A stretch of DNA of 64,000 nt from an uncultured beta proteobacterium (GTDB taxonomy: Bacteria; Pseudomonadota; Gammaproteobacteria; Burkholderiales; Burkholderiaceae_C). Location of the stretch: positions 1-64,000 of the forward strand of contig CAJAES010000060.1 of assembly GCA_903938815.1 (NCBI GenBank), given 5' to 3'. The notes beneath the pieces were generated by a model. The model was not told the origin of the DNA. It made no database searches and saw only the letters and a list, made by a program, of their open reading frames with translations. Shown here piece after piece: positions 1-8,887 of the stretch (position 1 is its first letter; each line of letters opens with the position of its first letter). The position numbers and the translations under genes are program-made.

Positions 1-611
1 ACGGTGTTTCCGGGGGCGACGTTCACCTGCACGGTATGGCCGTTGTCGATGACGGAAAAGCCGCTGGGGCGGTAGTCGAACTTCGGCGCTTCCAGGTCGA
101 CGGCGATGCCGTCGCGGATATCGATGGGGCTTTGCCGGTTGCCGCGCGCGCACAGGCCGAACTCCGGCCTGAGCTGCGCCCAGGCAGCGGGGCCGCCTTC
201 GCCGAAGTAGCCCCAGTGTCCGCCCTCCTTGCCCTCGTGACCGTCGGCGCCCGCCTTGCCGCCGCGTGGCGCCGCGTCGCCGTCGGCGCGCGCGGCACGG
301 GTGGGCGCGGTCGCCGGGGCGCGTGTGGGCACCTTGAGCTCGTTGGCGCCGTTGGCGGAATCCTGTGCACGCAGGGCGCCCAGCTTCTCCTGCAGGCGCT
401 CCTTGAGATGCGTCATCGGGTCCGACGGCGCGGCCTTCGCGACGACGGCTTCCTTCGGCTCGGAGGCGTGGGCCGGGAAGGCGGCGGCCAGGGACAGCAG
501 CAGCAGGGGCAGCCCGGCAGACAGGCGGCCGCGGACGGTGCGCGCCGCATCGGACGATGCGGCACCGGACACGAGGCGGGAGGTACGTTGGAAATGCAGG
601 CTCGAATTCAT
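1..611 (-). CDS. Alpha-class carbonic anhydrase, N-terminal part (runs off left edge)
   Basis: The visible 203 residues start at an ATG and continue past the window edge. A basic N-terminus and a hydrophobic segment at about residues 31-46 ending in AHA suggest export to the periplasm. Residues 50-128 are a charged, low-complexity linker. The catalytic domain begins with GHWGY (131-135) and RQSPIDI (159-165), both hallmarks of alpha carbonic anhydrases, followed by DNGHTVQVN. These enzymes hydrate CO2 to bicarbonate. The three zinc-binding histidines normally follow this part and lie outside the window, so activity cannot be judged. A GTG at codon 14 is an alternative start. The linker between signal and domain is longer than usual. 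Confidence 0.88.
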   Translation of the reverse strand, partial: MNSSLHFQRTSRLVSGAASSDAARTVRGRLSAGLPLLLLSLAAAFPAHASEPKEAVVAKAAPSDPMTHLKERLQEKLGALRAQDSANGANELKVPTRAPATAPTRAARADGDAAPRGGKAGADGHEGKEGGHWGYFGEGGPAAWAQLRPEFGLCARGNRQSPIDIRDGIAVDLEAPKFDYRPSGFSVIDNGHTVQVNVAPGNT

Positions 612-666
612 GGCGGACAAGGCTCCTTGCTCGTCCTATCTCGGCCTGCCGGGCCGGAACTTGAGC

Positions 667-1872
667 TCAGTCGAGCCTGGGCTTGACCCAGATCCAGGCC
701 AGGACACCGATGCCCATCATGCCCAGCGAGGTCACCGCAAGGGCCAGCGTGGAGTGCATCACGAGCGGGGCGATCACACCCGCCACCAGGGCGTTGGCCA
801 CGGCGCCGACGCAGGCCTGCATCGAGGACGCCATGCCGCGCCGTTCCGGCATCTGGTCGAGCACCAGCAGCGTCACCACCGGCACCATCAGCGACCAGCC
901 GAAAGCGAAGATCGCGATCGGCGGCAGCGCCCACCAGGCCTGTGGCTCCAGGAATGCGTTCAGCGCCACGTTGACGAGCGACACGACGAGCATGATCAGG
1001 AAGCCGTGACGCACCTGGTGGCGCGGCTTGATGCGCCCGGCCAGCCGCCCCGAAGTCCAGGCGCCGGCCATGATGCCGCCGATGGTGGCCAGGAAGAACC
1101 AGAAGAACTGCGTGGGGCCGAGCCCGAGGTGTTCGCCCAGGAAGGTGGGCGCGGCCAGCACGTACAGGAACATGCCGTTGAAGGGCACGCCGCTGGCCAG
1201 CACGAGCATCATGAAGCGCGGGCTCGAGGCCATCTGCCTGTAGCCGGCCATCAGGTTGCGGGCGTCGAAGCGCTGCGCCTGGCTGACGTGCAAGGTCTCG
1301 GGCAGGAAGCGCCAGGTGCCGGCCCACAGCAGGGTACCGACCGCCGCCAGGAACCAGAAGATCGAGTGCCAGTCGGCATGCACGAAGAGCCAGCCGCCGA
1401 TGATGGGCGCGATGGCCGGGGCGACGCCGAAGTAGATCGTCACCTGCGACATCACACGCTGCGCCTCGGCGGGCGGGAACATGTCCCGGATGATGGCGCG
1501 CGACACCACCATGCCCGCCCCGGAGGCGAGGCCCTGCAAGGTGCGGAAGAACACCAGCCAGCCGATGGTCTGCGACAGCGCGCAACCCACGGACGCCAGC
1601 GTGAAGAGCCCGACGCCCCACATCACCACCGGGCGACGGCCGAAGCTGTCGGCCAGCGCGCCATGGAACAGGTTCATCACCGCGAAGCCGAACAGGTAGC
1701 TCGACAGCGTCTGCTGCATCTCGAGCGGCGTGGCGTTCAGCGAACGCGCGATGCCCGAGAACGCCGGCAGATAGGTGTCGATCGCAAACGGCCCGAGCAT
1801 GCCCAGGCAGGCGAGCAGCACGGCCAGCGTCCAGCGCGGTCCGCGCCAGAGAGTGGTGGCGTCAGGGTTCAT
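667..1872 (-). CDS. Bcr/CflA-family MFS drug exporter
   Basis: A 401-residue protein with about 12 hydrophobic segments, the usual length of this family. The MFS motif GALADSFGRRPV follows the second helix, and the first helix carries the PFAIDTYLPA pattern typical of Bcr/CflA proton antiporters, which expel sulphonamides, bicyclomycin, chloramphenicol-like compounds or metabolites across the inner membrane. The gene is transcribed divergently from the dioxygenase-like gene, with 56 bp between start codons, so they probably share a promoter region. The actual substrate cannot be read from sequence. Confidence 0.9.
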   Translation of the reverse strand: MNPDATTLWRGPRWTLAVLLACLGMLGPFAIDTYLPAFSGIARSLNATPLEMQQTLSSYLFGFAVMNLFHGALADSFGRRPVVMWGVGLFTLASVGCALSQTIGWLVFFRTLQGLASGAGMVVSRAIIRDMFPPAEAQRVMSQVTIYFGVAPAIAPIIGGWLFVHADWHSIFWFLAAVGTLLWAGTWRFLPETLHVSQAQRFDARNLMAGYRQMASSPRFMMLVLASGVPFNGMFLYVLAAPTFLGEHLGLGPTQFFWFFLATIGGIMAGAWTSGRLAGRIKPRHQVRHGFLIMLVVSLVNVALNAFLEPQAWWALPPIAIFAFGWSLMVPVVTLLVLDQMPERRGMASSMQACVGAVANALVAGVIAPLVMHSTLALAVTSLGMMGIGVLAWIWVKPRLD

Positions 1873-1928
1873 GTTTCGGGAAAACCCGAGTGTAGCGAGG
1901 GGCGCAGCTTCAGTGATTCAATGGGGCG

Positions 1929-2576
1929 ATGAGCACCCGACGCCGCTTCCTGCTGGTCACCGCCAGCGCCACTGCCAGCGCCACCGCAGCCAGCCTCGCG
2001 CTGCCGGCGCTGGCCCAGACCCGGCGCGTGCTGCCGCCAATGACCGACGGCCCGTTCTACCCGCCGCGCCGCTGGCGCGGCGACGCCGACTGGGACGCCG
2101 ACCTCACCCGCACCGGCGCGCTGGGCCCGGCGCGCGGCGAGCACCTGGCGATGCTGGTGCAGGTGGCCGACACGCGCGGCCGCACGATCGATGGCGCCGA
2201 GGTGGAGATCTGGCAATGCGACGCGCTGGCCGCCTACCGGCACCCGGGCGTGCGCGCGGAGCCGGGCCGTTTCGACCCCGGCTTCCAGGGCTTCGGCGCG
2301 GGGCGCAGCGCGGCCGACGGCAGCCTGCGCTTCAGGACCATCCGCCCGGTGCCCTACCCAGGCCGCACCCCGCACATCCACGTGAAGCTGCGGCACCCGA
2401 GCTTCGGCGAGCTGACCTCGCAGCTCTTCCTGGCCGGCGACCCCGGCAACGCGCAGGACTTCCTGTGGCGCCGGCTCGATGCCGGCGAGCAGGCCAGCCT
2501 GGCGATGCAGCTGGAGCCCGCCACCGGCGACGGCCTGAAGTGGCAGGCCCGCCACGCCCTGATCGTGCCTGCCTGA
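1929..2576 (+). CDS. Exported intradiol ring-cleavage dioxygenase-like protein
   Basis: A 215-residue protein with a Tat-type signal (TRRRFLL, then an Ala-rich stretch to LALPALA). The mature part has the protocatechuate 3,4-dioxygenase beta-fold pattern: MTDGPFYPP, VEIWQCDA, then Y near 77 and PGRTPHIHVK. In classical enzymes two Tyr and two His bind Fe(III); a tyrosine and histidines can be seen here. The family opens catechol-type rings, but secreted, Tat-exported members are poorly characterised and may act on other aromatics. It stands alone between the divergent MFS gene and rnpB, with no aromatic pathway genes nearby. Confidence 0.82.
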   Translation: MSTRRRFLLVTASATASATAASLALPALAQTRRVLPPMTDGPFYPPRRWRGDADWDADLTRTGALGPARGEHLAMLVQVADTRGRTIDGAEVEIWQCDALAAYRHPGVRAEPGRFDPGFQGFGAGRSAADGSLRFRTIRPVPYPGRTPHIHVKLRHPSFGELTSQLFLAGDPGNAQDFLWRRLDAGEQASLAMQLEPATGDGLKWQARHALIVPA

Positions 2577-2580
2577 ATTA

Positions 2581-2914
2581 GTGTGAAGTCGGTCGATAGG
2601 CCGGATTCTGTGCGGCAGGTTGCCCTGCCGTGACCGCCATTCCTCTGGGCCGGGAGTCACCCCCCGGCTCGGTGCCACCTACCCGCACACTCCCCGGGTC
2701 GGATCGACGTGTGCCTATTTGGTGTTGCTGCACGCAGAGATTGCCCGTTTCACCCCTCGCGGCCTGCTTGCGCACGCCTTGAGGACTCGTCTCTGTTGCT
2801 CTGATCCTCACCTTTCGGTGGAGAGCCGTTAGCTCCTGCGCTACCCTGTGCAGTCCGGACCTTCCTCCAGCGCCGTCTTTCGACGATCGCGCCAGCGGCG
2901 GTCTGACCGGCTTC
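2581..2914 (-). ncRNA. rnpB: RNase P RNA (class A)
   Basis: Read on the minus strand, the 5' end GAAGCCGGTCAGACC and the 3' end CCGGCCTATCGACCGACTTC pair as the P1/P4 neighbourhood of bacterial type A RNase P RNA. The diagnostic conserved blocks are present: GGAGGAAGGTCCGGAC, CACAGGGTAGC, GCAACAGAGA and GGCAGAATCCGG-like 3' core (CACAGAATCCGGCC). About 334 nt, a normal length. It is the ribozyme that trims tRNA 5' leaders. Ends are set by comparison with the known E. coli ends and may be off by a few bases. Confidence 0.95.
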
Positions 2915-2922
2915 ACGCAGCC

Positions 2923-2928
2923 ATTATC
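2923..2928 (-). promoter_or_regulatory. Candidate -10 box of rnpB
   Basis: On the minus strand the hexamer GATAAT (five of six matches to TATAAT) ends 7-8 nt before the rnpB 5' end, the right spacing for a sigma-70 promoter. No good -35 hexamer is seen at 16-18 nt; a TTGTCG lies 22 nt away. The box sits in the cysK leader, between the rnpB start and the cysK ribosome binding site. Confidence 0.55.
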
Positions 2929-2942
2929 CCAGGAGAAACCGC

Positions 2943-3857
2943 ATGAGAGCCGACAACGTCCTCGCCACCATCGGCAACACGCCGCACATCCGGCTGAACC
3001 GCCTGTTTCCCGACGCCGAGGTCTGGGTCAAGTCCGAGCGCGGCAACCCCGGGGGCTCCATCAAGGACCGGATCGCGCTGGCCATGGTGGAAGACGCCGA
3101 GCGCAGCGGCGCGCTGCAGCCCGGCGGCACCATCGTCGAGCCCACCTCGGGCAATACCGGCATCGGCCTGGCGATGGTGGCCGCCGTCAAGGGCTACCGG
3201 CTGGTGCTGGTGATGCCCGACAGCATGAGCATCGAGCGCCGGCGCCTGATGCTGGCCTACGGCGCCAGCTTCGAGCTGACGCCGCGCGAGAAGGGCATGA
3301 AGGGCTCCATCGCGCGCGCCCAGGAGATCGTCGCCGCGACGCCGGGCGCCTGGATGGCGCAGCAGTTCGAGAACCCGGCCAACATCGACGTGCACGTGCG
3401 CGTCACCGCACAGGAGATCCTGGCCGACTTCCCCGACGGCCTGGACGCCATGATCACCGGCGTGGGCACCGGGGGCCACCTCACGGGTTGCGCGCAGGTG
3501 CTGAAGGCCGCCTGGCCGAAGCTCCGGGTCTTTGCCGTGGAGCCCGCGGCATCGCCGGTCATTGGCGGCGGACAGCCGTCGCCGCACCCGATCCAGGGCA
3601 TCGGCGCGGGCTTCATCCCGAAGAACCTGCACACCGCGCTGCTGGACGGCGTGATCGCCGTGGAAGCCGAGGCCGCGCGCGAGATGGCGCGCCGCAGCGC
3701 GCGCGAGGAAGGCCTGCTGGTGGGCATCTCCAGCGGGGCCACGCTTGCCGCCATCGCGCAGAAGCTGCCCGAGCTGCCGGCCGGCAGCCGCGTGCTGGGC
3801 TTCAACTACGACACGGGCGAGCGCTACCTGTCGATCGAGGGCTTCCTGCCGGCCTGA
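2943..3857 (+). CDS. cysK: Cysteine synthase (O-acetylserine sulfhydrylase)
   Basis: A 304-residue PLP enzyme that makes L-cysteine from O-acetylserine and sulfide in the cytoplasm. [10 protein letters not shown] carries the PLP lysine at 41; PTSGNTGIG is the substrate/phosphate loop, [11 protein letters not shown] the PLP-phosphate loop, and VGISSGA the C-terminal Ser contacting the ring nitrogen. Length fits both CysK and CysM; the symbol is a best fit. An AGGAG sits 7 nt before the ATG. The gene diverges from rnpB with only 28 bp between RNA 5' end and start codon, so its own promoter must overlap or lie inside rnpB. Confidence 0.9.
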   Translation: MRADNVLATIGNTPHIRLNRLFPDAEVWVKSERGNPGGSIKDRIALAMVEDAERSGALQPGGTIVEPTSGNTGIGLAMVAAVKGYRLVLVMPDSMSIERRRLMLAYGASFELTPREKGMKGSIARAQEIVAATPGAWMAQQFENPANIDVHVRVTAQEILADFPDGLDAMITGVGTGGHLTGCAQVLKAAWPKLRVFAVEPAASPVIGGGQPSPHPIQGIGAGFIPKNLHTALLDGVIAVEAEAAREMARRSAREEGLLVGISSGATLAAIAQKLPELPAGSRVLGFNYDTGERYLSIEGFLPA

Positions 3858-3871
3858 CCGGATCGGGTCAG
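3854..3871. terminator. Hairpin between convergent genes
   Basis: CTGACC-N6-GGTCAG forms a perfect 6-bp stem in the 10-bp gap between cysK and the convergent dehydrogenase gene. It overlaps both stop codons. There is no T-run, so it may be a weak bidirectional terminator or a shared 3'-end stabiliser. Confidence 0.4.
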
Positions 3872-4929
3872 ATCAGCGCCGCGATCGCCTCGCCCATCTG
3901 CGTGGTCGAGGCCGAGCCGCCCAGGTCAGGCGTGCGCGGCCCGTCGGCCAGCACGCGTTCGATGGCGCTCACGATGGCGTCGTGCGCCGCCTGCTCGCCC
4001 AGGAACTGCAGCATCAGCGCGCCCGACCAGATCATCGCCACCGGGTTGGCGATGTTCTTGCCAAAGATGTCGGGCGCCGAGCCGTGCACCGGCTCGAAGA
4101 GCGACGGGAACTTGCGCTCCGGGTTCAGGTTGGCCGACGGCGCGAGGCCGATGGTGCCGGTACACGCGGGGCCCAGGTCGGACAGGATGTCGCCGAACAG
4201 GTTGCTCGCCACCACCACGTCGAAACGGTCGGGCTGCAGCACGAAACGCGCGGTCAGGATGTCGATGTGCTGCTTGTCCACCGCCACCTGCGGGTAGCCG
4301 GCGTGCATGGCGTCGGCGCGGCCGTCCCACCAGGGCATGCTGATGGCGATGCCGTTGCTCTTGGTGGCCACCGTGAGCTTGCGGCGCGGGCGCGATGCGG
4401 CCAGCTCGAAGGCGTACTTCAGCACGCGGTCGGTGCCGTGGCGCGAGAAGACCGACTCCTGGATGACGATCTCGCGATCGGTGCCGCCGTACATCACGCC
4501 GCCGAGGTTGGTGTACTCGCCCTCGGTGTTCTCACGCACGATGAGGAAGTCGATGTCGCCGGCCTTGCGCCCGGCCAGCGGGCAGGGCACGCCGTCGAAC
4601 AGGCGTACGGGGCGCAGGTTCACGTACTGGTCGAACTCGCGCCGGAACTTCAGCAGACTGCCCCAGAGCGAGACGTTGTCGGGCACGGTCGCGGGCCAGC
4701 CCACGGCGCCGAACAGCAGCGCGTCCTGGTCCTGCAGTTGAGCCTTCCAGTCGTCCGGCATCATCTGGCCGTGCGCCTGGTACCAGTCGCAGCTGGCCCA
4801 GGCCACGGTCTTCTTCTCCAGCGAGAAACCGAAGCGGCGCCCGGCGGCTTCCAGCACGCGCAGGCCTTCCGGCATCACTTCCTGGCCGATGCCGTCTCCG
4901 GGGATGACGGCGATGCGATGGGTCTTCAT
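3868..4929 (-). CDS. Tartrate / D-malate dehydrogenase family protein
   Basis: A 353-residue NAD-dependent beta-decarboxylating dehydrogenase of the isopropylmalate/isocitrate family. IAVIPGDGIGQEV opens the protein; LLFGAVGWP, LRPVRLFDG, VRENTEGEY and NLFGDILSDLG (metal-binding Asp) follow, with PVHGSAPDIFGK near the C-terminus. VRENTEGEYTNLGG fits the tartrate/D-malate subgroup (TtuC/DmlA) better than LeuB. The ATG at 4929 is chosen because the domain begins there and because it overlaps the upstream stop as TGATG, so translation is probably coupled to the esterase. Substrate could be D-malate, tartrate or a related 2-hydroxy acid. Confidence 0.87.
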   Translation of the reverse strand: MKTHRIAVIPGDGIGQEVMPEGLRVLEAAGRRFGFSLEKKTVAWASCDWYQAHGQMMPDDWKAQLQDQDALLFGAVGWPATVPDNVSLWGSLLKFRREFDQYVNLRPVRLFDGVPCPLAGRKAGDIDFLIVRENTEGEYTNLGGVMYGGTDREIVIQESVFSRHGTDRVLKYAFELAASRPRRKLTVATKSNGIAISMPWWDGRADAMHAGYPQVAVDKQHIDILTARFVLQPDRFDVVVASNLFGDILSDLGPACTGTIGLAPSANLNPERKFPSLFEPVHGSAPDIFGKNIANPVAMIWSGALMLQFLGEQAAHDAIVSAIERVLADGPRTPDLGGSASTTQMGEAIAALI

Positions 4930-6176
4930 CAGAGTATGTTGAGCAGCAGTTTGACGAAACGCAGGAACGAACTGAGCGGCTGCGTGAAGTCGGCGTTGTT
5001 CTGACCCTCGACGAGCTTGATCGAGGGGCCACGGTCGAGCGCATTGTCGACGAAGGTGGCCAGCGAATCGACGCCCTGGGACTCGATGCCCGTGCCCGAG
5101 AAATCGATGATGGTCAGGCAGTGCGACTGGTTGAAGTTGCGGAAGTACGGCACGTAGTAATCGACGTTGGACTGCGTCGACAGGTCGGCGGCCCAGCGGT
5201 CGAGGTCGGGCCACCAGCGGCCGAAGAGGGCTTCGCGATAGGCGCGGGGGTTGGGCGCGTTACCGATGTCGTCGTAGAACTTCTCGTAGCTGAAGGCCGA
5301 GAAGTTGGTGTCGCGCGTGAACACCATGAAGCCGAAGCGGTCCTGCGGAAAGGTGCGCGCGAGCGCGACGTTGACGCTGCCCAGGTTCTCCGGGTCGAAG
5401 CCGTCGATCTGCCCGGCGAAGCGCGTGACCAGACCGCCCGGCTCGTCCAGGCCCCAGACCGTGCGGATCGTGTTGTGCAGCTTCAGAGCCGGGTATTCCT
5501 CGGGCGTGGCGCTGCGCGGGGCCGGCACCAGCGGGCCGGAGTCGGCCAGCAGCGTGGCGGCGCCCGTGGGCTGCAGGGTGTTGCGCACGAGCGCGTAGGT
5601 GGTGGTGGAGCCCACACCGCCGGCGGAGTACCCGGTGAGCATCATCTTGCGCGGCTGGCCCAGGTTGGTGCGCAGCCAGTTGGCGGCGGCCTGGATGTTG
5701 GCCTGGCCGGCGTGGTGCTGCACGCGAGGGCGGTCGGGGTAGGCGTCGTCGTACACCGTGACCTTGCTGCCGCTGTGCACGTCGCCCGTGCAGTAGGGCA
5801 GGAACACCATGTTCCAGGACTGCGTCTGCACCTTCTGCGGGCTGTTGCGCGCGTTGAAGGGCGTCACGAGGCCGAAGGCGACGTTGATCGACTTCATGTA
5901 GTCAGCGGGAACGCCGTCCGGGTTGGTGGCGCCGAGGCTGCCCTCGCCCAGGCAGGCTTTCTGGTCCCAGCAGGCGCCGCCGCCTTCGTAGACCATGACC
6001 ACGTCCTTGGACAGCGGGGTGCGGTTCACGAAGAAGCGGTAGGGCGAGCCGTCGCCACAGGACGCGCCGGATTCCGGCGGCAGTTCGACCATGTCCCACT
6101 GGAAGTAGCCGGCGCTGGCCAGTGGTGCCGCCAGTGCCAGGGTGGCCGCGGCCAGCCATCGATGCAGGGTCTTCAT
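4929..6176 (-). CDS. Secreted pectinacetylesterase-family hydrolase
   Basis: A 415-residue alpha/beta hydrolase with a cleavable signal (to PLASA). The family pattern is clear: VYEGGGACWD for the oxyanion-hole region, a nucleophile elbow GYSAGGVG near residue 178, and SHCLTIID near the C-terminus supplying the likely catalytic His. Pectinacetylesterases remove acetyl groups from pectin in plants; bacterial members are mostly uncharacterised and may cleave other esters. It lies directly upstream of, and overlaps by one base with, the tartrate/malate dehydrogenase gene, suggesting a shared transcript. Confidence 0.82.
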   Translation of the reverse strand: MKTLHRWLAAATLALAAPLASAGYFQWDMVELPPESGASCGDGSPYRFFVNRTPLSKDVVMVYEGGGACWDQKACLGEGSLGATNPDGVPADYMKSINVAFGLVTPFNARNSPQKVQTQSWNMVFLPYCTGDVHSGSKVTVYDDAYPDRPRVQHHAGQANIQAAANWLRTNLGQPRKMMLTGYSAGGVGSTTTYALVRNTLQPTGAATLLADSGPLVPAPRSATPEEYPALKLHNTIRTVWGLDEPGGLVTRFAGQIDGFDPENLGSVNVALARTFPQDRFGFMVFTRDTNFSAFSYEKFYDDIGNAPNPRAYREALFGRWWPDLDRWAADLSTQSNVDYYVPYFRNFNQSHCLTIIDFSGTGIESQGVDSLATFVDNALDRGPSIKLVEGQNNADFTQPLSSFLRFVKLLLNIL

Positions 6177-6201
6177 GTTCGTTGCTCCCGTGAATGGGCC
6201 T

Positions 6202-6912
6202 TCAGCGGCCCGTTGTGTTCTTGGTTCCGAAATGGGTGCGGCGCAGCGCCTCGATGTCGCGCGCCAGCGAAGCCGGGTCGCGCTCGGCGGCCGGCCGGGC
6301 CTGCCAGGCCGACACCAGCGCAGCCTGGCTCTTCTGGAAGGCCAGTTGCCGCGGATCGGGCGCGGCGGGCGCGGGCAGGCTGGCGTCGAAGGCCTTCAGG
6401 GCGGTCACGCGGCGTGCTTCGTCGGGCTCCAGCGTCAGCAGCAGCGCGGCCTGCAACTGCCGCGCCTCGGCGGCCGAGACCTCGCGCTGCGCCAGCCGCT
6501 CGGGCAGGCCGGCGGCAACCTGCTGCGCCAGCGCGGCATCGCCGCGCGCGTCGCGCCAGCGCTGCACGGCATCGCTCCAGGTGAAGTAGGCGATCAGGCG
6601 GGCGCGCTCGGCGGCGGGGGTGGGGTGGGACGCGAGTTCGGCCTCCACGGCGGCCCACTGCTCGGCCGTCAGGCCCGGCGGCGGCGCGCCCAGGGCAACC
6701 GGCGCCGCTGCGACCGGCGCGGCGGCCGAGGTAACCGAGCCACCCGATGCGTCGGTGGGCCGTTGCGCAGCGCCGGCACGCAGGTCGGCCTCGCCTGCCG
6801 GCGGCACCGGGCCAGGCCCGGTGGCTGAGCGGCCGAGCACGTAGACGCCCGCCCACAGCAGAACGGCCGCCGAAGCAGCCGCCAGAGCCCAGGTGAAAGT
6901 CTTAGACGCCAC
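6202..6912 (-). CDS. Uncharacterised membrane-anchored protein
   Basis: About 236 residues from a GTG start that places a single transmembrane segment (WALAAASAAVLLWAGVYVL) near the N-terminus; a longer GTG start at 6957 adds 15 unlikely residues. After a Pro/Ala-rich linker, residues 90-236 are alpha-helical and charged, ending IEALRRTHFG. This layout (one N-terminal helix, linker, all-helical periplasmic domain) recalls lipase/phospholipase secretion chaperones and the esterase gene is just downstream, but I see no diagnostic chaperone motif. Function unassigned. Confidence 0.62.
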   Translation of the reverse strand: MASKTFTWALAAASAAVLLWAGVYVLGRSATGPGPVPPAGEADLRAGAAQRPTDASGGSVTSAAAPVAAAPVALGAPPPGLTAEQWAAVEAELASHPTPAAERARLIAYFTWSDAVQRWRDARGDAALAQQVAAGLPERLAQREVSAAEARQLQAALLLTLEPDEARRVTALKAFDASLPAPAAPDPRQLAFQKSQAALVSAWQARPAAERDPASLARDIEALRRTHFGTKNTTGR

Positions 6913-6989
6913 CGCCGGAGTATCGCGCCGGGTGGCGAGGGTGCCAACGGGTGGCACCCCCTAGGCTGGTGGCCGGGTGGCCGAGAAGG

Positions 6990-7862
6990 TCAGGCCGACT
7001 GCTGCAGCGCGCGGATGCGGTCTTCGATGGGCGGGTGCGTGGACAGGAGCGCCATCACGCCGCCCTTGCCGCTGATGCCCATGGCCTCCACCGCACGCGG
7101 CAGTTCGCCCGGATTCAGGCCGCCCAGGCGGGCCAGCGCGTTGATCATGGGCTGCTTGCGGCCCATGAGTTGCGCGGCGCCGGCATCGGCGCGGTACTCG
7201 CGCTGACGCGAGAACCAGGCCACCACCACGGCGGCCAGCACGCCCAGCACCATGTCGAGCACGAAGGTGCTGACGTAGTAGCCGATGCCCGGGCCGTCGT
7301 TCTGGTTGCGCAGGATCACGCGGTCGACGAAGTAGCCGATGACACGCGACAGGAACACGACGAAGGTGTTCATGACGCCCTGGATCAGCGTCATCGTGAC
7401 CATGTCGCCATTGGCGATGTGCGCCACCTCGTGGCCGATCACGGCCTCGACCTCGTCCTTTGTCATGCCCTGCAGCAGGCCGGTGGACACGGCCACCAGC
7501 GCGCTGTTCTTGAAGGCGCCGGTCGCGAAGGCGTTCGGGGCGCCCTCGAAGATGGCGACCTCGGGCATGCCGATGCCGGCCTTGCTGGCGAACTGCTCGA
7601 CCGTGGAGACGATCCAACGGTGAGTGGGGTCGGCCGACTGGTTGATCACCTGGGCGCGGGTGCTCCACTTCGCCATCGGCTTGCTGATCAGCAGCGAGAT
7701 GATGGCGCCGCCGAAGCCCATCAGCGCGGCGAAACCGAGCAGCATGCCCAGGTTCAGCCCGTTGGCCGTCAGGTAGCGATTGACGCCCAGCACGCTGGCG
7801 GCAACGCCCAGCACCAGCATCACGGCGAGGTTGGTGACGATGAACAGGAACACACGTTTCAT
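6990..7862 (-). CDS. htpX: Membrane protease HtpX
   Basis: A 290-residue M48 zinc metalloprotease of the inner membrane that clears misfolded membrane proteins. Two N-terminal helices, then the zinc motif HEVAH at 144-148 in [13 protein letters not shown], two more membrane segments and the downstream [10 protein letters not shown] with the third zinc ligand Glu. Length is normal. Its start is followed upstream by a spacer of about 80 bp to the NYN-domain gene, so it may have its own promoter; no heat-shock promoter was recognised with confidence. Confidence 0.96.
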   Translation of the reverse strand: MKRVFLFIVTNLAVMLVLGVAASVLGVNRYLTANGLNLGMLLGFAALMGFGGAIISLLISKPMAKWSTRAQVINQSADPTHRWIVSTVEQFASKAGIGMPEVAIFEGAPNAFATGAFKNSALVAVSTGLLQGMTKDEVEAVIGHEVAHIANGDMVTMTLIQGVMNTFVVFLSRVIGYFVDRVILRNQNDGPGIGYYVSTFVLDMVLGVLAAVVVAWFSRQREYRADAGAAQLMGRKQPMINALARLGGLNPGELPRAVEAMGISGKGGVMALLSTHPPIEDRIRALQQSA

Positions 7863-7942
7863 GGGCGAGCGCCTCCTTGGCGCCAGAAGTGCACCGACAA
7901 GATCCCGGATGTTAGGGCGGACGGCCGCCCTTCAAGGGACGG

Positions 7943-8887
7943 TCAGGACTTGAGCCTGACCCGATTGGGGTTCTTCGCCGGGACGAGCTCGAACCGCTCC
8001 GCGAAAGCGCCGAACACCTTGGTCGACGAGCCGCTCTTGCTGAGCAGGCCCGCCTCGCGCAGTCGGTCGGCGGCCACGCGCAGTTCGAGCGTGTCGCCGC
8101 GAACAAGTTCCGGCATGGCCATCAGGATCTGGCGCAGCTTGTCCGGAACCTCGGGGGCCGACCGACGGGCCGGCGCAGGTGAAGGCGCCGTTGCAGCCGG
8201 TGCCGGTGCCGGTGCCGGCGAAGCCGCACGGCGACGCGGAGTCTTCTTGGCCGGGGTCGAGGCGGGCGCAGGGGCGGGCACAGCGGCCGCGGGAGAGCGC
8301 GCAGCCGCCGGCACGGGGGCCGGGGACGGTTCGGCCACTGGAACGACGACCGGCGCGGGAGCACTCGACTCGGTCGATGACCGGGTCGACTTCGGCGCCC
8401 GGCCGGCCGTGCCGCGCCCGGCCGAGGCGCGTGGGGCGGCCGCCGTCTTGCGCGCCGCCGTCTTGCGGTGGGCGAGCACCGTGAACTCGTCGTAGACCGT
8501 CTGCGTCTCGTCGCCGGTCTTGCCCTGCTGCCCGATGCCGACCACGCGGCAGCCCTTCTCGCGCAGGCGCGCCACCAGTGGCGCGAAGTCGGAGTCGGAA
8601 GAGGCGATGGCCACCACGTCCGGGCGTTCGGCCAGGACGAGGTCGAGCGCATCCACCGCGAGGGCGATGTCGGTCGAGTTCTTGCCGGCCGCCAGGTTCA
8701 CCATCGGGCGAATGCCCAGGCGCTTGAACAGCGTCTGGTGCTTCAGCGCCGATTCGGCGGTGCAGTACGCGCGGCGCACGTGCAGCGCGCCGTGCTCCTG
8801 CAGCAGGCCGGCCACCGCCTGCTCCATCACGTCGGTCGAGACGTTGTCGGCGTCGATCAGCAGCATCACTCGGTTCGGTCGGGTCAT
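7943..8887 (-). CDS. NYN-domain ribonuclease-like protein with C-terminal OST-HTH/LOTUS domain
   Basis: A 314-residue protein. Residues 6-140 form a PIN-like NYN (LabA/DUF88) domain with acidic residues expected for a metal-dependent nuclease: [18 protein letters not shown] and [10 protein letters not shown]. An Ala/Pro-rich linker (about 145-240) leads to an OST-HTH/LOTUS domain (about 243-314; [10 protein letters not shown] to ERFEL), a fold that binds RNA. The combination implies an RNA-directed nuclease. Its start overlaps the stop of pyrC by ATGA, so it is translationally coupled to pyrimidine synthesis. The RNA target is unknown. Confidence 0.88.
   Translation of the reverse strand: MTRPNRVMLLIDADNVSTDVMEQAVAGLLQEHGALHVRRAYCTAESALKHQTLFKRLGIRPMVNLAAGKNSTDIALAVDALDLVLAERPDVVAIASSDSDFAPLVARLREKGCRVVGIGQQGKTGDETQTVYDEFTVLAHRKTAARKTAAAPRASAGRGTAGRAPKSTRSSTESSAPAPVVVPVAEPSPAPVPAAARSPAAAVPAPAPASTPAKKTPRRRAASPAPAPAPAATAPSPAPARRSAPEVPDKLRQILMAMPELVRGDTLELRVAADRLREAGLLSKSGSSTKVFGAFAERFELVPAKNPNRVRLKS

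Noticed and set aside
6202..6912. Assignment as a lipase secretion chaperone
   Set aside because: Only the general layout and a weak C-terminal pattern fit; no diagnostic motif is present.
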